DNA of 64,000 nucleotides, from NCBI RefSeq assembly GCF_014172405.1, contig NZ_WNXC01000003.1:248001-312000 (forward strand). The letters run 5' to 3'. This stretch comes from Pedobacter gandavensis (lineage in GTDB: Bacteria; Bacteroidota; Bacteroidia; Sphingobacteriales; Sphingobacteriaceae). The position numbers were made by a program, and so were the translations under genes. How positions within the stretch are numbered: position 1 is the stretch's first letter; each line of letters opens with the position of its first letter. Shown here piece by piece: positions 52,819 through 62,529 of this stretch. Under the pieces are notes generated by a model that had not been told where the DNA came from, ran no database searches, and was given only the letters and a program-made list of their open reading frames with translations.

Positions 52819-54726
52819 ATGATAAACCCATTTAAATTATTGGGGATAAGTGATGACGTTGTTAATGCTGTAAAGGATTTAGGTTTCGAAAATCCAACAC
52901 CTATTCAGGAACAAAGTATTCCTGTACTGTTAGAGGGCAATAACGATTTTGTTGGTTTGGCCCAAACAGGAACAGGGAAAACAGCCGCATTCGGCTTGCC
53001 GCTGTTAGAATTGATAGACTTTAAAAGCAATAAGCCTCAGGCATTGATTTTATGCCCTACGAGAGAGCTTTGCTTGCAGATTACTAATGACATCAAGAAT
53101 TTCTCAAAAAACATCTCTGGTGCTAGTGTAGTTGCCGTTTACGGTGGCGCTAACATTATGCAACAGTTGCGTGAGATTAGAAACGGTGTACAAATTGTTG
53201 TGGCTACACCTGGTCGTATGTTGGACATTATTGGCAGAAAAGCTATTGATTTCACGAATGTGAAATACGTAGTTTTAGATGAAGCTGATGAGATGTTGAA
53301 CATGGGTTTCCAGGAAGACATCAACGACATTTTGTCTACCACTCCTGACGACAAAAAAACTTGGTTATTCTCCGCTACTATGCCTCCTGAGGTTAGAAGA
53401 ATAGCGAAAAACTACATGGACTCTCCAGTAGAGTTAACCATGGGTACCAAAAACACAGGTAACGTAAATATTGAGCACGAGTACTATATTGTACGTGCTA
53501 GAGATAAATACGCTGCTTTAAAACGTATCGTAGATTTTAACCCTGAGATCTTTGCGGTAGTGTTCTGTAAAACCAAAATGGATACACAGGACGTTGCTGA
53601 GCACTTGATCAAAGATGGTTACAATGCGGATGCTTTACACGGAGATTTATCTCAACAACAACGTGATAAAGTAATGCAGCGTTTCCGTGAACGTAACATG
53701 CAATTGTTAATTGCTACTGACGTTGCGGCACGTGGTATTGATGTTCAGAACGTGACACACGTAATCAACTATTCATTACCTGACGAAATTGAAAGTTACA
53801 CCCACCGTTCTGGTCGTACTGGCCGTGCTGGTAAAACAGGTGTTTCTATCTGTATCGTTAACTCTAAAGAACTTGGAAAAATCCGTCAGATTGAAAGAAT
53901 CATTGGTAAGCAATTTACTAAAGCTTCTTTACCTACAGGTTTTGACGTTTGTGAGAAGCAATTATTTGCTTTGGTACACAAGGTTCACAATGTAGAGGTT
54001 AACGAATCACAAATTGAGCAATACATCCCTAGAATTATGGATGAGTTCGCTGAATTGAGCAAAGAAGAAGTGATCAAACGTTTTGCATCTTTAGAGTTTA
54101 ACCGCTTTTTAGAGTACTACAAAAACGCTCCAGATCTGAATTCTTCGGCTGATGATCGCGGTGAGAGAGGTGAACGTGGCGAGCGCGGTGAAAGAGGTCC
54201 TAGAAACAGTGAAGGTTACACACGTTTGTTTATCAACTTAGGTTCGGTAGATGACTTTACAAGAGGTGATTTATTATCTTTTGTTTGTAACAACGGTAAA
54301 ATCAGTGGAAAAAGCATTGGCAAAATCGACTTAAAAGGTGTGTATTCATTCTTTGAAGTAGAAGATGCAACTGTAGAATCTTTATTCAGTAACTTCAAAG
54401 GTGTTGAATTCAACAACCGTGGTGTTAGAATCGAGAAAACTGCTGATGGAGACGGTGGCGGCGAACGTCGTGGTGGCGGTGAGCGTCGTGGCGGATTCGG
54501 TGGCGGTGGCAGACGCGAAGGCGGAAGTTACGGTGGCGGAAGAAGCGGCGGTGGCGATAGAAGAAGCAGCGGTGGTGGCGGCAGACGCGAAGGCGGAAGC
54601 GGCGGCGGTGGTTTCAGAGATTTCTCTGGAAGAAGTCGTGACGATCGTGGTGGAAGCGCTGGTGGTGCAGGCAGACGCGAAGGCGGAAGCGGTGCTGGTA
54701 GCGGCGACAGAAGACGTAGATCTTAA
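52819..54726 (+). CDS. DEAD-box RNA helicase with Gly/Arg-rich tail
   Basis: 635 aa. The helicase core is complete: Q motif, AQTGTGKT (48-55), PTRELCLQ, DEAD (154-157), SAT (185-187) and HRSGRTGRAGKTG near 335. A small charged repeat GERGERGERGERG (near 450) leads to a DbpA-type RNA-binding domain (about 465-545). Residues about 550-635 form an Arg/Gly-rich disordered tail (RRGG/RREGG repeats), typical of cold-shock or ribosome-assembly helicases of the CsdA/DeaD type. The DNA of the tail contains three identical 20-bp copies. A strong terminator follows. Confidence 0.95.
   Translation: MINPFKLLGISDDVVNAVKDLGFENPTPIQEQSIPVLLEGNNDFVGLAQTGTGKTAAFGLPLLELIDFKSNKPQALILCPTRELCLQITNDIKNFSKNISGASVVAVYGGANIMQQLREIRNGVQIVVATPGRMLDIIGRKAIDFTNVKYVVLDEADEMLNMGFQEDINDILSTTPDDKKTWLFSATMPPEVRRIAKNYMDSPVELTMGTKNTGNVNIEHEYYIVRARDKYAALKRIVDFNPEIFAVVFCKTKMDTQDVAEHLIKDGYNADALHGDLSQQQRDKVMQRFRERNMQLLIATDVAARGIDVQNVTHVINYSLPDEIESYTHRSGRTGRAGKTGVSICIVNSKELGKIRQIERIIGKQFTKASLPTGFDVCEKQLFALVHKVHNVEVNESQIEQYIPRIMDEFAELSKEEVIKRFASLEFNRFLEYYKNAPDLNSSADDRGERGERGERGERGPRNSEGYTRLFINLGSVDDFTRGDLLSFVCNNGKISGKSIGKIDLKGVYSFFEVEDATVESLFSNFKGVEFNNRGVRIEKTADGDGGGERRGGGERRGGFGGGGRREGGSYGGGRSGGGDRRSSGGGGRREGGSGGGGFRDFSGRSRDDRGGSAGGAGRREGGSGAGSGDRRRRS
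54508..54689 (+). repeat. Three exact 20-bp repeats in the helicase tail
   Basis: GGCAGACGCGAAGGCGGAAG occurs at 54508-54527, 54580-54599 and 54670-54689, encoding the RREGGS motif. The conserved nucleotides, not only residues, indicate recent duplication or gene conversion. Confidence 0.85.
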
Positions 54727-54740
54727 TCCCATATCATACG

Positions 54741-54778
54741 AAAAAGGCGGTTTCTATATAGAAACCGCCTTTTTTTTT
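54741..54778. terminator. Strong bidirectional terminator after the helicase gene
   Basis: AAAAAGGCGGTTTCTAT pairs with ATAGAAACCGCCTTTTT, a nearly perfect palindrome ending in eight or more T residues. It also lies beyond the stop of the convergent gene at 54808. Confidence 0.9.
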
Positions 54779-54807
54779 GAACAGGTTTTTCAACCTTTAT
54801 CTTTAGC

Positions 54808-55131
54808 CTATTTGTGTTTCTTTTCAGGTCTGTTTCTGATTTGTGATTCTTTCAGATAAATCCTATTTCCTTTTTTATTAATATAGTATTTTTTGTTTTC
54901 ACCATTGATGTATACATCAGTACCATCTGGTGCTATCTTTCCTTTGTAGGTCTTATCTGCAACCTTTGAAGCTCCTTTTACAGCTACCTCTGCTGTTTTA
55001 TTACCTACTTTTTTTGCGGTTTTACCAATGGCCTGTCCAACGGATTCCTTTTTTTCCTGTGCCCCGGCATTAAACGCGAATGCAGTGAAGCATGCCAATG
55101 CAAACCCGGCAACTAAAATTTGTTTTCTCAT
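54808..55131 (-). CDS. Small exported basic protein with PBCV-type adaptor motif
   Basis: 107 aa with a signal peptide (MRKQILVAGFALACFTAFAFNAGAQ). The mature part is Lys-rich and starts with helical repeats (SVGQAIGKTAKKVGNKTAEVAVKGASKVADKTYKG). The C-terminus KKYYINKKGNRIYLKESQI resembles the PBCV-specific basic adaptor motif. A periplasmic or surface binding role is possible; the family function is not established. It is convergent with the helicase gene and shares its terminator. Confidence 0.75.
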   Translation of the reverse strand: MRKQILVAGFALACFTAFAFNAGAQEKKESVGQAIGKTAKKVGNKTAEVAVKGASKVADKTYKGKIAPDGTDVYINGENKKYYINKKGNRIYLKESQIRNRPEKKHK

Positions 55132-55182
55132 AGCGCTATATAGTTGTTATAAACTGATAACAAGCGTTTTGAAAAATTGTTT

Positions 55183-56181
55183 TTAATTGAGATGTTCAGT
55201 CAGTAAGGCCATTTCCTGCTGTGGAGAATGCTGTTCATAAAGAATCGCATATACTGCCCTGCTGATTGGCATATCCACTTTATACTTTAGGTTGATGTGG
55301 TGCATACATTTCACCGCATAGTAACCTTCAGCAACCATGTTCATTTCCAGCTGCGCTGACTTAACGGTATATCCTTTCCCTACCATATTCCCAAAAGTCC
55401 GGTTTCTACTGAACTGTGAATAGGCCGTGACTAATAAATCACCCAGATAGGCAGATTCTTTAATATCACGATCTATAGGATGTACGGCATCTACAAACCT
55501 TTTGATCTCTCTGATCGCATTAGAGATCAATACAGCCTGAAAGTTATCCCCATAACCTACGCCATGACATATGCCACTGGCTACTGCATAAATATTTTTC
55601 AATACCGCAGCATACTCCGTTCCGAAAATATCGTCAGACACATTGGTTTTGATATATCTATTTCGAAGTAATCCAGCAAAATAGGCAGATAGCTCCTCCT
55701 CTAAACAGGCAATCGTCAGGTAAGATAATTTTTCCAGTGCCACTTCTTCTGCATGACAAGGCCCGCTAATCACGACGATATCCTTCAATGGCACCTGATA
55801 TTTCTGTTGCAAGAATTCCCCTATAATCTGATTCTCATCCGGAACAATCCCTTTGATGGCAGAAATCACCTTCTTTCCTTTTAAAAGTTCTGGTGTAACC
55901 TCTTTCAGCGTTTCTTTTAAAAATGCCGCAGGTACGTTTAAAATGATATAATCTGATTGTTGAATGATATGTACGATATCATTTGAGATATGACTATCCG
56001 GAAGTCTGATTTCTACAGAACTCAGGTAGTTTGGATTGTGTTTGTATTTTTTTAAGTGATCGATGGCTTCCTCATTGCGCATCCACCAATAGATTTCTTT
56101 TGGTGTCTCATTGTCTGAAAGCATTTTTACAATAGCAGTAGCCCAACTACCCCCACCAATCATTGCAACTTTAGGTATCAT
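55183..56181 (-). CDS. gpsA: Glycerol-3-phosphate dehydrogenase [NAD(P)+]
   Basis: 332 aa enzyme making sn-glycerol-3-phosphate for phospholipid synthesis. NAD motif VAMIGGGSWATAIVKML at the start; then SAIKGIVPDENQIIGEFLQ, VVISGPCHAEEV, the catalytic Lys/helix block EYAAVLKNIYAVASGICHGVGYGDNFQAVLI and SAYLGDLLVTAYSQFSRNRTFG. Length is usual. A terminator separates it from the upstream efflux genes. Confidence 0.96.
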   Translation of the reverse strand: MIPKVAMIGGGSWATAIVKMLSDNETPKEIYWWMRNEEAIDHLKKYKHNPNYLSSVEIRLPDSHISNDIVHIIQQSDYIILNVPAAFLKETLKEVTPELLKGKKVISAIKGIVPDENQIIGEFLQQKYQVPLKDIVVISGPCHAEEVALEKLSYLTIACLEEELSAYFAGLLRNRYIKTNVSDDIFGTEYAAVLKNIYAVASGICHGVGYGDNFQAVLISNAIREIKRFVDAVHPIDRDIKESAYLGDLLVTAYSQFSRNRTFGNMVGKGYTVKSAQLEMNMVAEGYYAVKCMHHINLKYKVDMPISRAVYAILYEQHSPQQEMALLTEHLN

Positions 56182-56192
56182 ACAGTATTAAA

Positions 56193-56224
56193 TAAAAAAA
56201 CCCCGGTTATTGTTTTAACCGGGG
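56193..56224 (-). terminator. Terminator after the efflux adaptor gene
   Basis: CCCCGGTTA (56201-56209) pairs with TAACCGGGG (56216-56224), followed by eight T residues on the minus strand. Confidence 0.9.
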
Positions 56225-56256
56225 CAATTTACTCATTTAAAAATGATTGAAAAAGT

Positions 56257-57603
56257 TTACTTTTTATCAGGGTTGACAAACAATTGATCTTTAGTCGTTT
56301 TCTCTACTTTCATGCCATCTTTCAGTTTATTCTGAATGGCAGAGTATGGACCAGACACCACTTCTTGTCCAGCTTTAAGACCCGTTTTAATAATGATATA
56401 CTGATCATCTTGAATTCCGGTAGTTACTGCTACCTTTTTCACGGTTCCATTATTGAAAATATAAACGAATTGTTTAACCGTTTTATCCGTCAATTTAGTT
56501 TTCTGTTTATCAGTACTCTCTTCATTGCCACTGGTTTTATCATCGGACTTTTTGCTTTCTGTAAATACCGACTGGATTGGAACGGCCAGGCCTTTTTCCG
56601 ACTGACTTTGAATATCTACTGTAGCCGATAAACCTGGTCTGAATGGAGAAGGAAGGTCTTTCGCCCCACCTTTAACACCTTCATAAGAATCCGCAAGAAT
56701 TCTGATTTTCACGACGAAATTGGTTACCTGGTCTACAGAGGTAGTGGTAGATCCTATATCTTTAGAAGAACTGGCGATTTCTGTAACTACTCCTTTGAAT
56801 TTTTTATCTGCAAAAGCGTCTACTTCAATTTTAGCGCTATCGCCAACATTTACTCTGTTAATGTCGTTCTCATTTACATCTACGTTTACTTCCATAGTTG
56901 TCAGGTTGGAGATCCTCATGATTTCCGTTCCTGCCATTTGTGCAGTACCTAAAATACGATCGCCCAACTCTACAGATAATTTCGAGATCACGCCATTAAC
57001 CGGTGCGTAAATCGTTGCTTTAGCTAGGTTGGCATTAGCTTCCTGCACGTTTGCTCCGGATTGTTCCAATTGGAATTTAGCCGCAGTATAGTCTTCTTTA
57101 GACCTGGCAAGGTTTGTTTTTGCAGTTAAGTAAGCAGCTTTAGCGGCGTCAAATTCTGAAGCAGAAATTACTTTCTTTTTGAAAAGTTCTACATTACGTT
57201 TATAAGTTGCATCTGCATTTACAAAATTACCTTCATTCTGTTTCATCACCTGCAAGGCAGAAGCCACACTTGCTTTTTGTGAGCTGTAAGAAGCTACGGC
57301 TCTATCATAACCCGATTTCAATACATCCGGACGAACTTTAATCAACAACTGGCCTTTTTTAACCACGTCGCCTTCTTTCACTAATAGTTCAGTCACCTCA
57401 CCGGAAACCTCAGAACTTAATTTCACTTCGGTTTCAGGCTGCACCTTTCCACTGGCTGTTACCGTTTCTGTTACGGTACGTTCTGCAGCTTTCTCGATCG
57501 TCACTTTTTCAATCTTCTCACCACCAATAACGCCCGTAAGCTTTAAAATAACTACAACAGCAATCAGGATGCCTAATGTAATGAGTATGGGTTTTAGTTT
57601 CAT
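56257..57603 (-). CDS. Periplasmic adaptor (membrane fusion protein) of an efflux pump
   Basis: 448 aa HlyD/MacA-type adaptor. An N-terminal signal anchor (KPILITLGILIAVVVILKLTGVIGG) precedes a barrel/lipoyl region (TETVTASGKVQPETEVKLSSEVSGEVTELLVKEGDVVKKGQLL), a long coiled coil (about 95-200), the second lipoyl half (ATIYAPVNGVISKLSVELGDRI) and membrane-proximal domains. An Asp/Lys-rich insert (about 350-380) is unusual. It lies 44 nt after the TolC gene, but a strong terminator follows and no inner-membrane pump is encoded next door. Confidence 0.92.
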   Translation of the reverse strand: MKLKPILITLGILIAVVVILKLTGVIGGEKIEKVTIEKAAERTVTETVTASGKVQPETEVKLSSEVSGEVTELLVKEGDVVKKGQLLIKVRPDVLKSGYDRAVASYSSQKASVASALQVMKQNEGNFVNADATYKRNVELFKKKVISASEFDAAKAAYLTAKTNLARSKEDYTAAKFQLEQSGANVQEANANLAKATIYAPVNGVISKLSVELGDRILGTAQMAGTEIMRISNLTTMEVNVDVNENDINRVNVGDSAKIEVDAFADKKFKGVVTEIASSSKDIGSTTTSVDQVTNFVVKIRILADSYEGVKGGAKDLPSPFRPGLSATVDIQSQSEKGLAVPIQSVFTESKKSDDKTSGNEESTDKQKTKLTDKTVKQFVYIFNNGTVKKVAVTTGIQDDQYIIIKTGLKAGQEVVSGPYSAIQNKLKDGMKVEKTTKDQLFVNPDKK

Positions 57604-57647
57604 TTGTTTTTGTTTATATATTTATATCAATCGGGTCTTGTGATGGT

Positions 57648-59102
57648 CTAAAAAACGATCTGTTTTCCCAGGTAGTAATCAATTACTTTGGCTCTGAATA
57701 TTAAGTCATATTTCGCCTGGATCATGTCGACCTCAGCTTTATTCATATTGGATTGCGAGGTACTGAAATCTAAAGAATTCACCAAGCCAACTGCATAACG
57801 TTGTTCAATTACATGAAAGGCATCTTTTTGAGCAAGGAAAGTATTGGTTGTCGCACTTAAACGGCCTTCCGCAGCTTTCAAATCGGCCACAGCCTGATAA
57901 ATCACTTTGTTCAGGTTATTTTTTGCCAATTGCTCGGTAGCAAGGCTTTGTAAATGGCTAATCTTTGCTTTTCTTACAGATGATCTCGCCTGGAAGCCAT
58001 TAAAGATTGGTATTTGAAGAGAAACACCAACATATTGACCAAAGTTATCACGAAGCTGATCACCAAAATGATATTTCTCTGTGATATTTCGGTATATCGG
58101 TGTATTTACGATCGCACCAGTACCTTCCACTACCCCAACTGGCAACAGTCCAATCACTTCACTAGTACGCGTGGATTGCAGTCTACCACTTGACCAGTTT
58201 GTATTCAAACCCGCTCCAAAAGACAGGGTAGGAAAGTAGTTTCCTTTAGCCACCTCAATACTTCTCGCTGCAGCCTCGGCGCGTAAAGTTGCCAGTTTAA
58301 TATCTGGAAAAAGCTTCATTGAAGACTCATAAATTTCCTCGGCATTGCCATTTGAGGCAGCAGGGGTAATCATATTAGACAATGGCGCCTGGACTTCATA
58401 TTGTGTTGCAGAAGGCACATCCATCAATTGAGCCAGCGTTAAGTAAGAAATACTAAGCGCATTAACAGCATTAGTCACCGTCAAATCAGCGGTAGCCAAT
58501 TGAGATTTTGCCTGGGAAAGATCTGCAAGGGTTTTATTCCCTACATCCAATAATTGTTGTTCTCTATCCAACTGTATTTTAGCTACTGATTGTTGCTCTT
58601 TTGCGGCCTTTAAGAGGTCTTTGTTGTATAGAATCTGAAGATAACCAGTGACTACTTGTAGAACCAGGTCATTTTTAATTTTTTCGGTATTGGTTTGATC
58701 AGCACTTAGCAATAGTTTATTTTGCTTGATCTGATTCAACTTCTGAAAGCCTTGAAAAACATTCACTCCTGCGGATACCCCTCCATTTAAAGAAGAGAAC
58801 TGGGAGCTATTGAAAGCGTTTGTGGATGGATCCACGCTACGTCCGAAGTTGATATTGTAACTGCTATTACTATTTAAAGTAGGCAGTAAAGCATATTTAG
58901 ATTGCTTCAAATTCTCTTCAGATAAACTCTCACTAAATTTAGATTGTTTTACTTGAAGGTTGTTATTCAAAGTCTTTTCAATCGCATCCTGAATGGTGAT
59001 CACTTCCTGCGCATCAGAGTTTTGCACGAAACCTGTAATCAATGCTAATGAAAAAACTAAGCTGAGCTTGGGTAACGCATTAAAAGTGGTAAACTTTCTC
59101 AT
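57648..59102 (-). CDS. TolC-family outer-membrane efflux protein
   Basis: 484 aa channel with signal peptide (ending VQNSDAQE). Two TolC repeats are visible: AIEKTLNNNLQVKQSKFSESLSEENLKQSKYALLPTLNSNSSYN and VAKGNYFPTLSFGAGLNTNW, each followed by long helices and coiled coil. With the adaptor it forms the outer part of a tripartite pump. The inner-membrane ABC or RND component must lie elsewhere. Confidence 0.93.
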   Translation of the reverse strand: MRKFTTFNALPKLSLVFSLALITGFVQNSDAQEVITIQDAIEKTLNNNLQVKQSKFSESLSEENLKQSKYALLPTLNSNSSYNINFGRSVDPSTNAFNSSQFSSLNGGVSAGVNVFQGFQKLNQIKQNKLLLSADQTNTEKIKNDLVLQVVTGYLQILYNKDLLKAAKEQQSVAKIQLDREQQLLDVGNKTLADLSQAKSQLATADLTVTNAVNALSISYLTLAQLMDVPSATQYEVQAPLSNMITPAASNGNAEEIYESSMKLFPDIKLATLRAEAAARSIEVAKGNYFPTLSFGAGLNTNWSSGRLQSTRTSEVIGLLPVGVVEGTGAIVNTPIYRNITEKYHFGDQLRDNFGQYVGVSLQIPIFNGFQARSSVRKAKISHLQSLATEQLAKNNLNKVIYQAVADLKAAEGRLSATTNTFLAQKDAFHVIEQRYAVGLVNSLDFSTSQSNMNKAEVDMIQAKYDLIFRAKVIDYYLGKQIVF

Positions 59103-59176
59103 AATTTTAATTTCACAATAATAATATAAACAACTAACTGATTTTGCAAAAAATCAGATACAACAAAGTATTTTTC

Positions 59177-59184
59177 TACTTTTG
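59177..59184 (+). promoter_or_regulatory. -7 element 3 nt before the deacetylase gene
   Basis: TACTTTTG matches TAnnTTTG and leaves only 3 nt before the ATG at 59188. Confidence 0.45.
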
Positions 59185-59187
59185 GGC

Positions 59188-59805
59188 ATGTATCTGGTTA
59201 AATCTCCGTTATTATTGAAATGGTATTATCCATCTCTGGTTTGGCACAAAACCCGAGCTCAAAGTGTTGTTTATTTAACCTTTGACGACGGACCCATACC
59301 GGATGTTACAGACTTCGTACTAAAAACTTTAAAAAGCTTCAATGCGAAAGCCACCTTTTTTTGTATTGGTGACAATATTCAAAAGCATCCAGCGATCTTC
59401 GATCAGTTGAAAGCGGATGGGCATCGCATCGGCAACCACACCTTTAACCACTTAAAGGGTTGGAAAACGGATGATGAGACTTACCTTGAAAATTTCCGAC
59501 AATGTCAGAAACTCACCAATACCAATTTATTTCGCCCACCTTACGGCAGGATTAAAAAATCACAAATCGCGAGCCTTCGGGCGGAGTTCCCTGAGCTTGA
59601 GATTATCATGTGGGATGTGCTGAGCGGCGATTTCGACGTCCAGCTCGCTCCCGAAAAATGTTACGAGAATGTGATTAAACACACCCGTAACGGGGCCATT
59701 ATTGTTTTTCATGATAGCCTGAAGGCTTTTGACCGCCTGAAATATACTTTACCTCGTGCTTTACAATATTTCAGCGAACAGGGCTATCATTTTGCAACTT
59801 TATAA
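59188..59805 (+). CDS. Polysaccharide deacetylase (NodB-homology) protein
   Basis: 205 aa carbohydrate esterase family 4-like enzyme. The ATG at 59188 is preferred over an upstream TTG. Motifs: TFDDGP (31-36) with metal Asp34, GNHTFNHL with His84 and His88, and RPPYGR (116-121). Later LSGDFDVQL and IIVFHDSL carry further active-site positions. It probably removes acetyl groups from peptidoglycan or another glycan. No N-terminal signal is obvious, only a hydrophobic start, so location is unsure. Confidence 0.9.
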   Translation: MYLVKSPLLLKWYYPSLVWHKTRAQSVVYLTFDDGPIPDVTDFVLKTLKSFNAKATFFCIGDNIQKHPAIFDQLKADGHRIGNHTFNHLKGWKTDDETYLENFRQCQKLTNTNLFRPPYGRIKKSQIASLRAEFPELEIIMWDVLSGDFDVQLAPEKCYENVIKHTRNGAIIVFHDSLKAFDRLKYTLPRALQYFSEQGYHFATL

Positions 59806-59931
59806 TGCTTGCTCCTTATTAAGCCAAGCTTAGGCCAAGAATAAAATCTGGAGTATTTCGCTGTTTATCTGCAACTTATTAAAGATTTTATTTTTTCTAC
59901 TGTTCATTACCGAACAGCGTTGTTCATAAAT

Positions 59932-59952
59932 GACCAGTATCGGGTATTGGTC
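59932..59952. promoter_or_regulatory. Dyad and short direct repeats upstream of aconitase
   Basis: GACCAGTA (59932-59939) and TATTGGTC (59945-59952) form an 8-bp stem with one G-U pair. TGTTCAT occurs at 59901 and 59921, exactly 20 bp apart. These are the only features I see in the 276-bp gap 59806-60081. Confidence 0.35.
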
Positions 59953-60081
59953 GGATCGCTTTACATTATTTAGAATATGTATAAATAATATAATGATCCA
60001 CAGATGATGACTAGCACCTGTTTTTTTTCGTAAATTCGCTACAAATAATAAAAATACTTACCCTTTTAACACATATTATCA

Positions 60082-62358
60082 ATGGCTTTTGATATAGAAA
60101 TGATCAAAAAGGTGTATGCAAACTTTGGCCCCCGTGTAGAGGCGGCTCGTAAATTAGTAGGCAGACCTTTAACACTTTCAGAAAAAATTCTTTACACCCA
60201 CCTTTGGGATGGTAATACAAATACTTCTTACGTAAGAGGTACTGATTATGTAGATTTTGCTCCTGACCGTGTGGCCATGCAAGATGCTACTGCACAAATG
60301 GCTTTATTGCAATTTATGCAAGCGGGAAGACCAAGAGTAGCTGTTCCTTCAACAGTTCATTGCGATCACTTAATTACTGCAAAATATGGTGCTGAGGTCG
60401 ATTTACCAGCAGCAAATACAGAAAGTAAAGAGGTTTTTGACTTCCTTGCTTCAGTTTCAAACAAATATGGTATTGGCTTCTGGAAACCAGGTGCTGGTAT
60501 TATTCACCAGGTTGTATTAGAAAACTATGCTTTCCCAGGTGGTATGATGATCGGTACTGACTCTCACACTGTAAACGCAGGTGGTTTAGGTATGGTGGCG
60601 ATTGGTGTAGGTGGTGCTGATGCATGTGATGTAATGGCAGGCTTACCATGGGAGCTTAAATTCCCTAAATTAATCGGTATCAAATTAACCGGTAAATTGA
60701 GTGGATGGGTTTCTGCGAAAGATGTTATCCTTAAAGTTGCGGGTATCCTTACTGTAAAAGGTGGTACTGGTGCAATTGTAGAATATTTTGGTGAAGGTGC
60801 CAGCAGCATGAGCTGTACTGGTAAAGGAACCATTTGTAATATGGGTGCTGAAATTGGCGCAACAACCTCTACATTCGGTTATGATGAGAGCATGGAGCGT
60901 TATTTACGTGCAACCAACAGAGCAGATGTTGCTGATGCAGCAAATGCAATTAAAGAACATTTAACAGGTGATGCAGAAGTTTATGCAGAGCCGGAAAAAT
61001 ATTTCGACCAGATCATTGAGATCAATTTATCAGAACTTGAGCCTTATTTGAACGGCCCTTTCACTCCGGATTTGGCTACACCAATTTCTAAAATGAAAGA
61101 AGTGGCTGCTGCAAACGGATGGCCAATGAAAATTGATGTTGGTTTGATCGGTTCTTGTACGAACTCTTCATATGAAGATATTTCTCGTGCAGTGAGTATC
61201 GCGAAACAGGTTGATGAAAAAGGCTTAACAGCAAAATCAGAATACTGTATCAATCCAGGATCTGAGCAAATTCGTTTCACAATTCAACGTGATGGTTTCT
61301 TAGACGTATTCGAGAAAATCGGCGCTAAGGTATTCACGAATGCTTGTGGACCATGTATTGGTATGTGGGACAGAGTTGGTGCTGACAAACAAGAGAAAAA
61401 CACAATTGTTCACTCTTTCAACAGAAACTTTGCGAAACGTGCAGATGGTAACCCAAACACTTTTGCTTTTGTAGGTTCTCCTGAATTGGTAACTGCATTG
61501 GCTATCGCTGGTGATTTGAGCTTTAACCCATTAACAGATACATTAACGAATGCGAATGGTGAACAAGTTAAATTAGATCCACCACAAGGATTTGAATTGC
61601 CTCCAAGAGGATTTGATGTGGATGATGCAGGTTACCAAGAGCCAGCTGCCGATGGTAGTGGTGTTGAGGTATTGGTTTCTCCAACTTCTCACAGGTTGCA
61701 ATTGCTTGATCCATTCAAAGCTTGGGAAGGTACAGACCTTAAAGGCTTGAAGTTATTGATCAAAGCAAAAGGCAAGTGTACAACGGATCACATCTCTATG
61801 GCTGGTCCATGGTTGAAGTTCCGTGGTCACCTGGATAACATTTCTAACAATATGTTGATCGGTGCGGTGAACTATTTCAACGAGAAAACTGACAACGTTA
61901 AGAATGAATTGACAGGCGAATACGGTCCTGTTCCAGCAACTCAACGTGCTTATAAAGCAGCAGGTATCGGTACTATTGTGGTTGGTGATGAAAACTATGG
62001 TGAAGGATCTAGTCGTGAGCACGCGGCAATGGAACCTCGTCACTTAGGTGTTCGCGCGGTATTGGTGAAATCTTTTGCCCGTATCCATGAAACCAACCTT
62101 AAAAAACAAGGTATGCTTGGTTTGACTTTCGCAAACAAAGAAGACTACGATAAAATTCAGGAAGATGATACTATTGATATCGTTGGATTGACAACTTTCA
62201 GTCCTGATGTTCCATTGACATTGGTATTAAACCATGCAGATGGCACTAAAGAAGAAATCGTTGTTAACCATAGCTACAATGCTCAACAGATTGAATGGTT
62301 CAAAGCAGGTGGTGCATTAAACATCATCCGTAAGGAAGCAGCAGAGAAAAACGCTTAG
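60082..62358 (+). CDS. acnA: Aconitate hydratase
   Basis: 758 aa TCA-cycle enzyme isomerising citrate to isocitrate with a 4Fe-4S cluster. Blocks: [52 protein letters not shown], cluster Cys in [10 protein letters not shown] and [11 protein letters not shown], and the swivelling domain [17 protein letters not shown]. The length and sequence resemble the mitochondrial aconitase type common in Bacteroidota. The symbol acnA follows common usage in the phylum. Strong terminator downstream. Confidence 0.95.
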   Translation: MAFDIEMIKKVYANFGPRVEAARKLVGRPLTLSEKILYTHLWDGNTNTSYVRGTDYVDFAPDRVAMQDATAQMALLQFMQAGRPRVAVPSTVHCDHLITAKYGAEVDLPAANTESKEVFDFLASVSNKYGIGFWKPGAGIIHQVVLENYAFPGGMMIGTDSHTVNAGGLGMVAIGVGGADACDVMAGLPWELKFPKLIGIKLTGKLSGWVSAKDVILKVAGILTVKGGTGAIVEYFGEGASSMSCTGKGTICNMGAEIGATTSTFGYDESMERYLRATNRADVADAANAIKEHLTGDAEVYAEPEKYFDQIIEINLSELEPYLNGPFTPDLATPISKMKEVAAANGWPMKIDVGLIGSCTNSSYEDISRAVSIAKQVDEKGLTAKSEYCINPGSEQIRFTIQRDGFLDVFEKIGAKVFTNACGPCIGMWDRVGADKQEKNTIVHSFNRNFAKRADGNPNTFAFVGSPELVTALAIAGDLSFNPLTDTLTNANGEQVKLDPPQGFELPPRGFDVDDAGYQEPAADGSGVEVLVSPTSHRLQLLDPFKAWEGTDLKGLKLLIKAKGKCTTDHISMAGPWLKFRGHLDNISNNMLIGAVNYFNEKTDNVKNELTGEYGPVPATQRAYKAAGIGTIVVGDENYGEGSSREHAAMEPRHLGVRAVLVKSFARIHETNLKKQGMLGLTFANKEDYDKIQEDDTIDIVGLTTFSPDVPLTLVLNHADGTKEEIVVNHSYNAQQIEWFKAGGALNIIRKEAAEKNA

Positions 62359-62375
62359 TTTTCTAGCTTAATATA

Positions 62376-62413
62376 AAACGGGCTGGTCATTTCAAATGAT
62401 CAGCCCGTTTTTT
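62376..62413 (+). terminator. Terminator after aconitase
   Basis: AAACGGGCTG and CAGCCCGTTT form the outer stem, with an inner TCATTT/AAATGA stem, followed by T residues. Confidence 0.9.
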
Positions 62414-62529
62414 TATATGTTAATTTTATGGTTTTATACTTCTTGGTTGTTATTCATCAAGTTCATGCCCACAGTCTAAACCATGATCGATTTAATACCA
62501 TGAAAATAAGTTAAGGACAATTTGAGGTT

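Noticed and set aside
54382-54732. Ser/Ala/Thr-rich antisense frame opposite the helicase tail
   Set aside because: It is the shadow of Gly/Arg codon repeats on the other strand; a stop-free frame is expected there.
54401-54859. 152-aa Val/Ala-rich frame within the helicase tail
   Set aside because: Same cause, a shifted reading of the repetitive tail that continues through the terminator.
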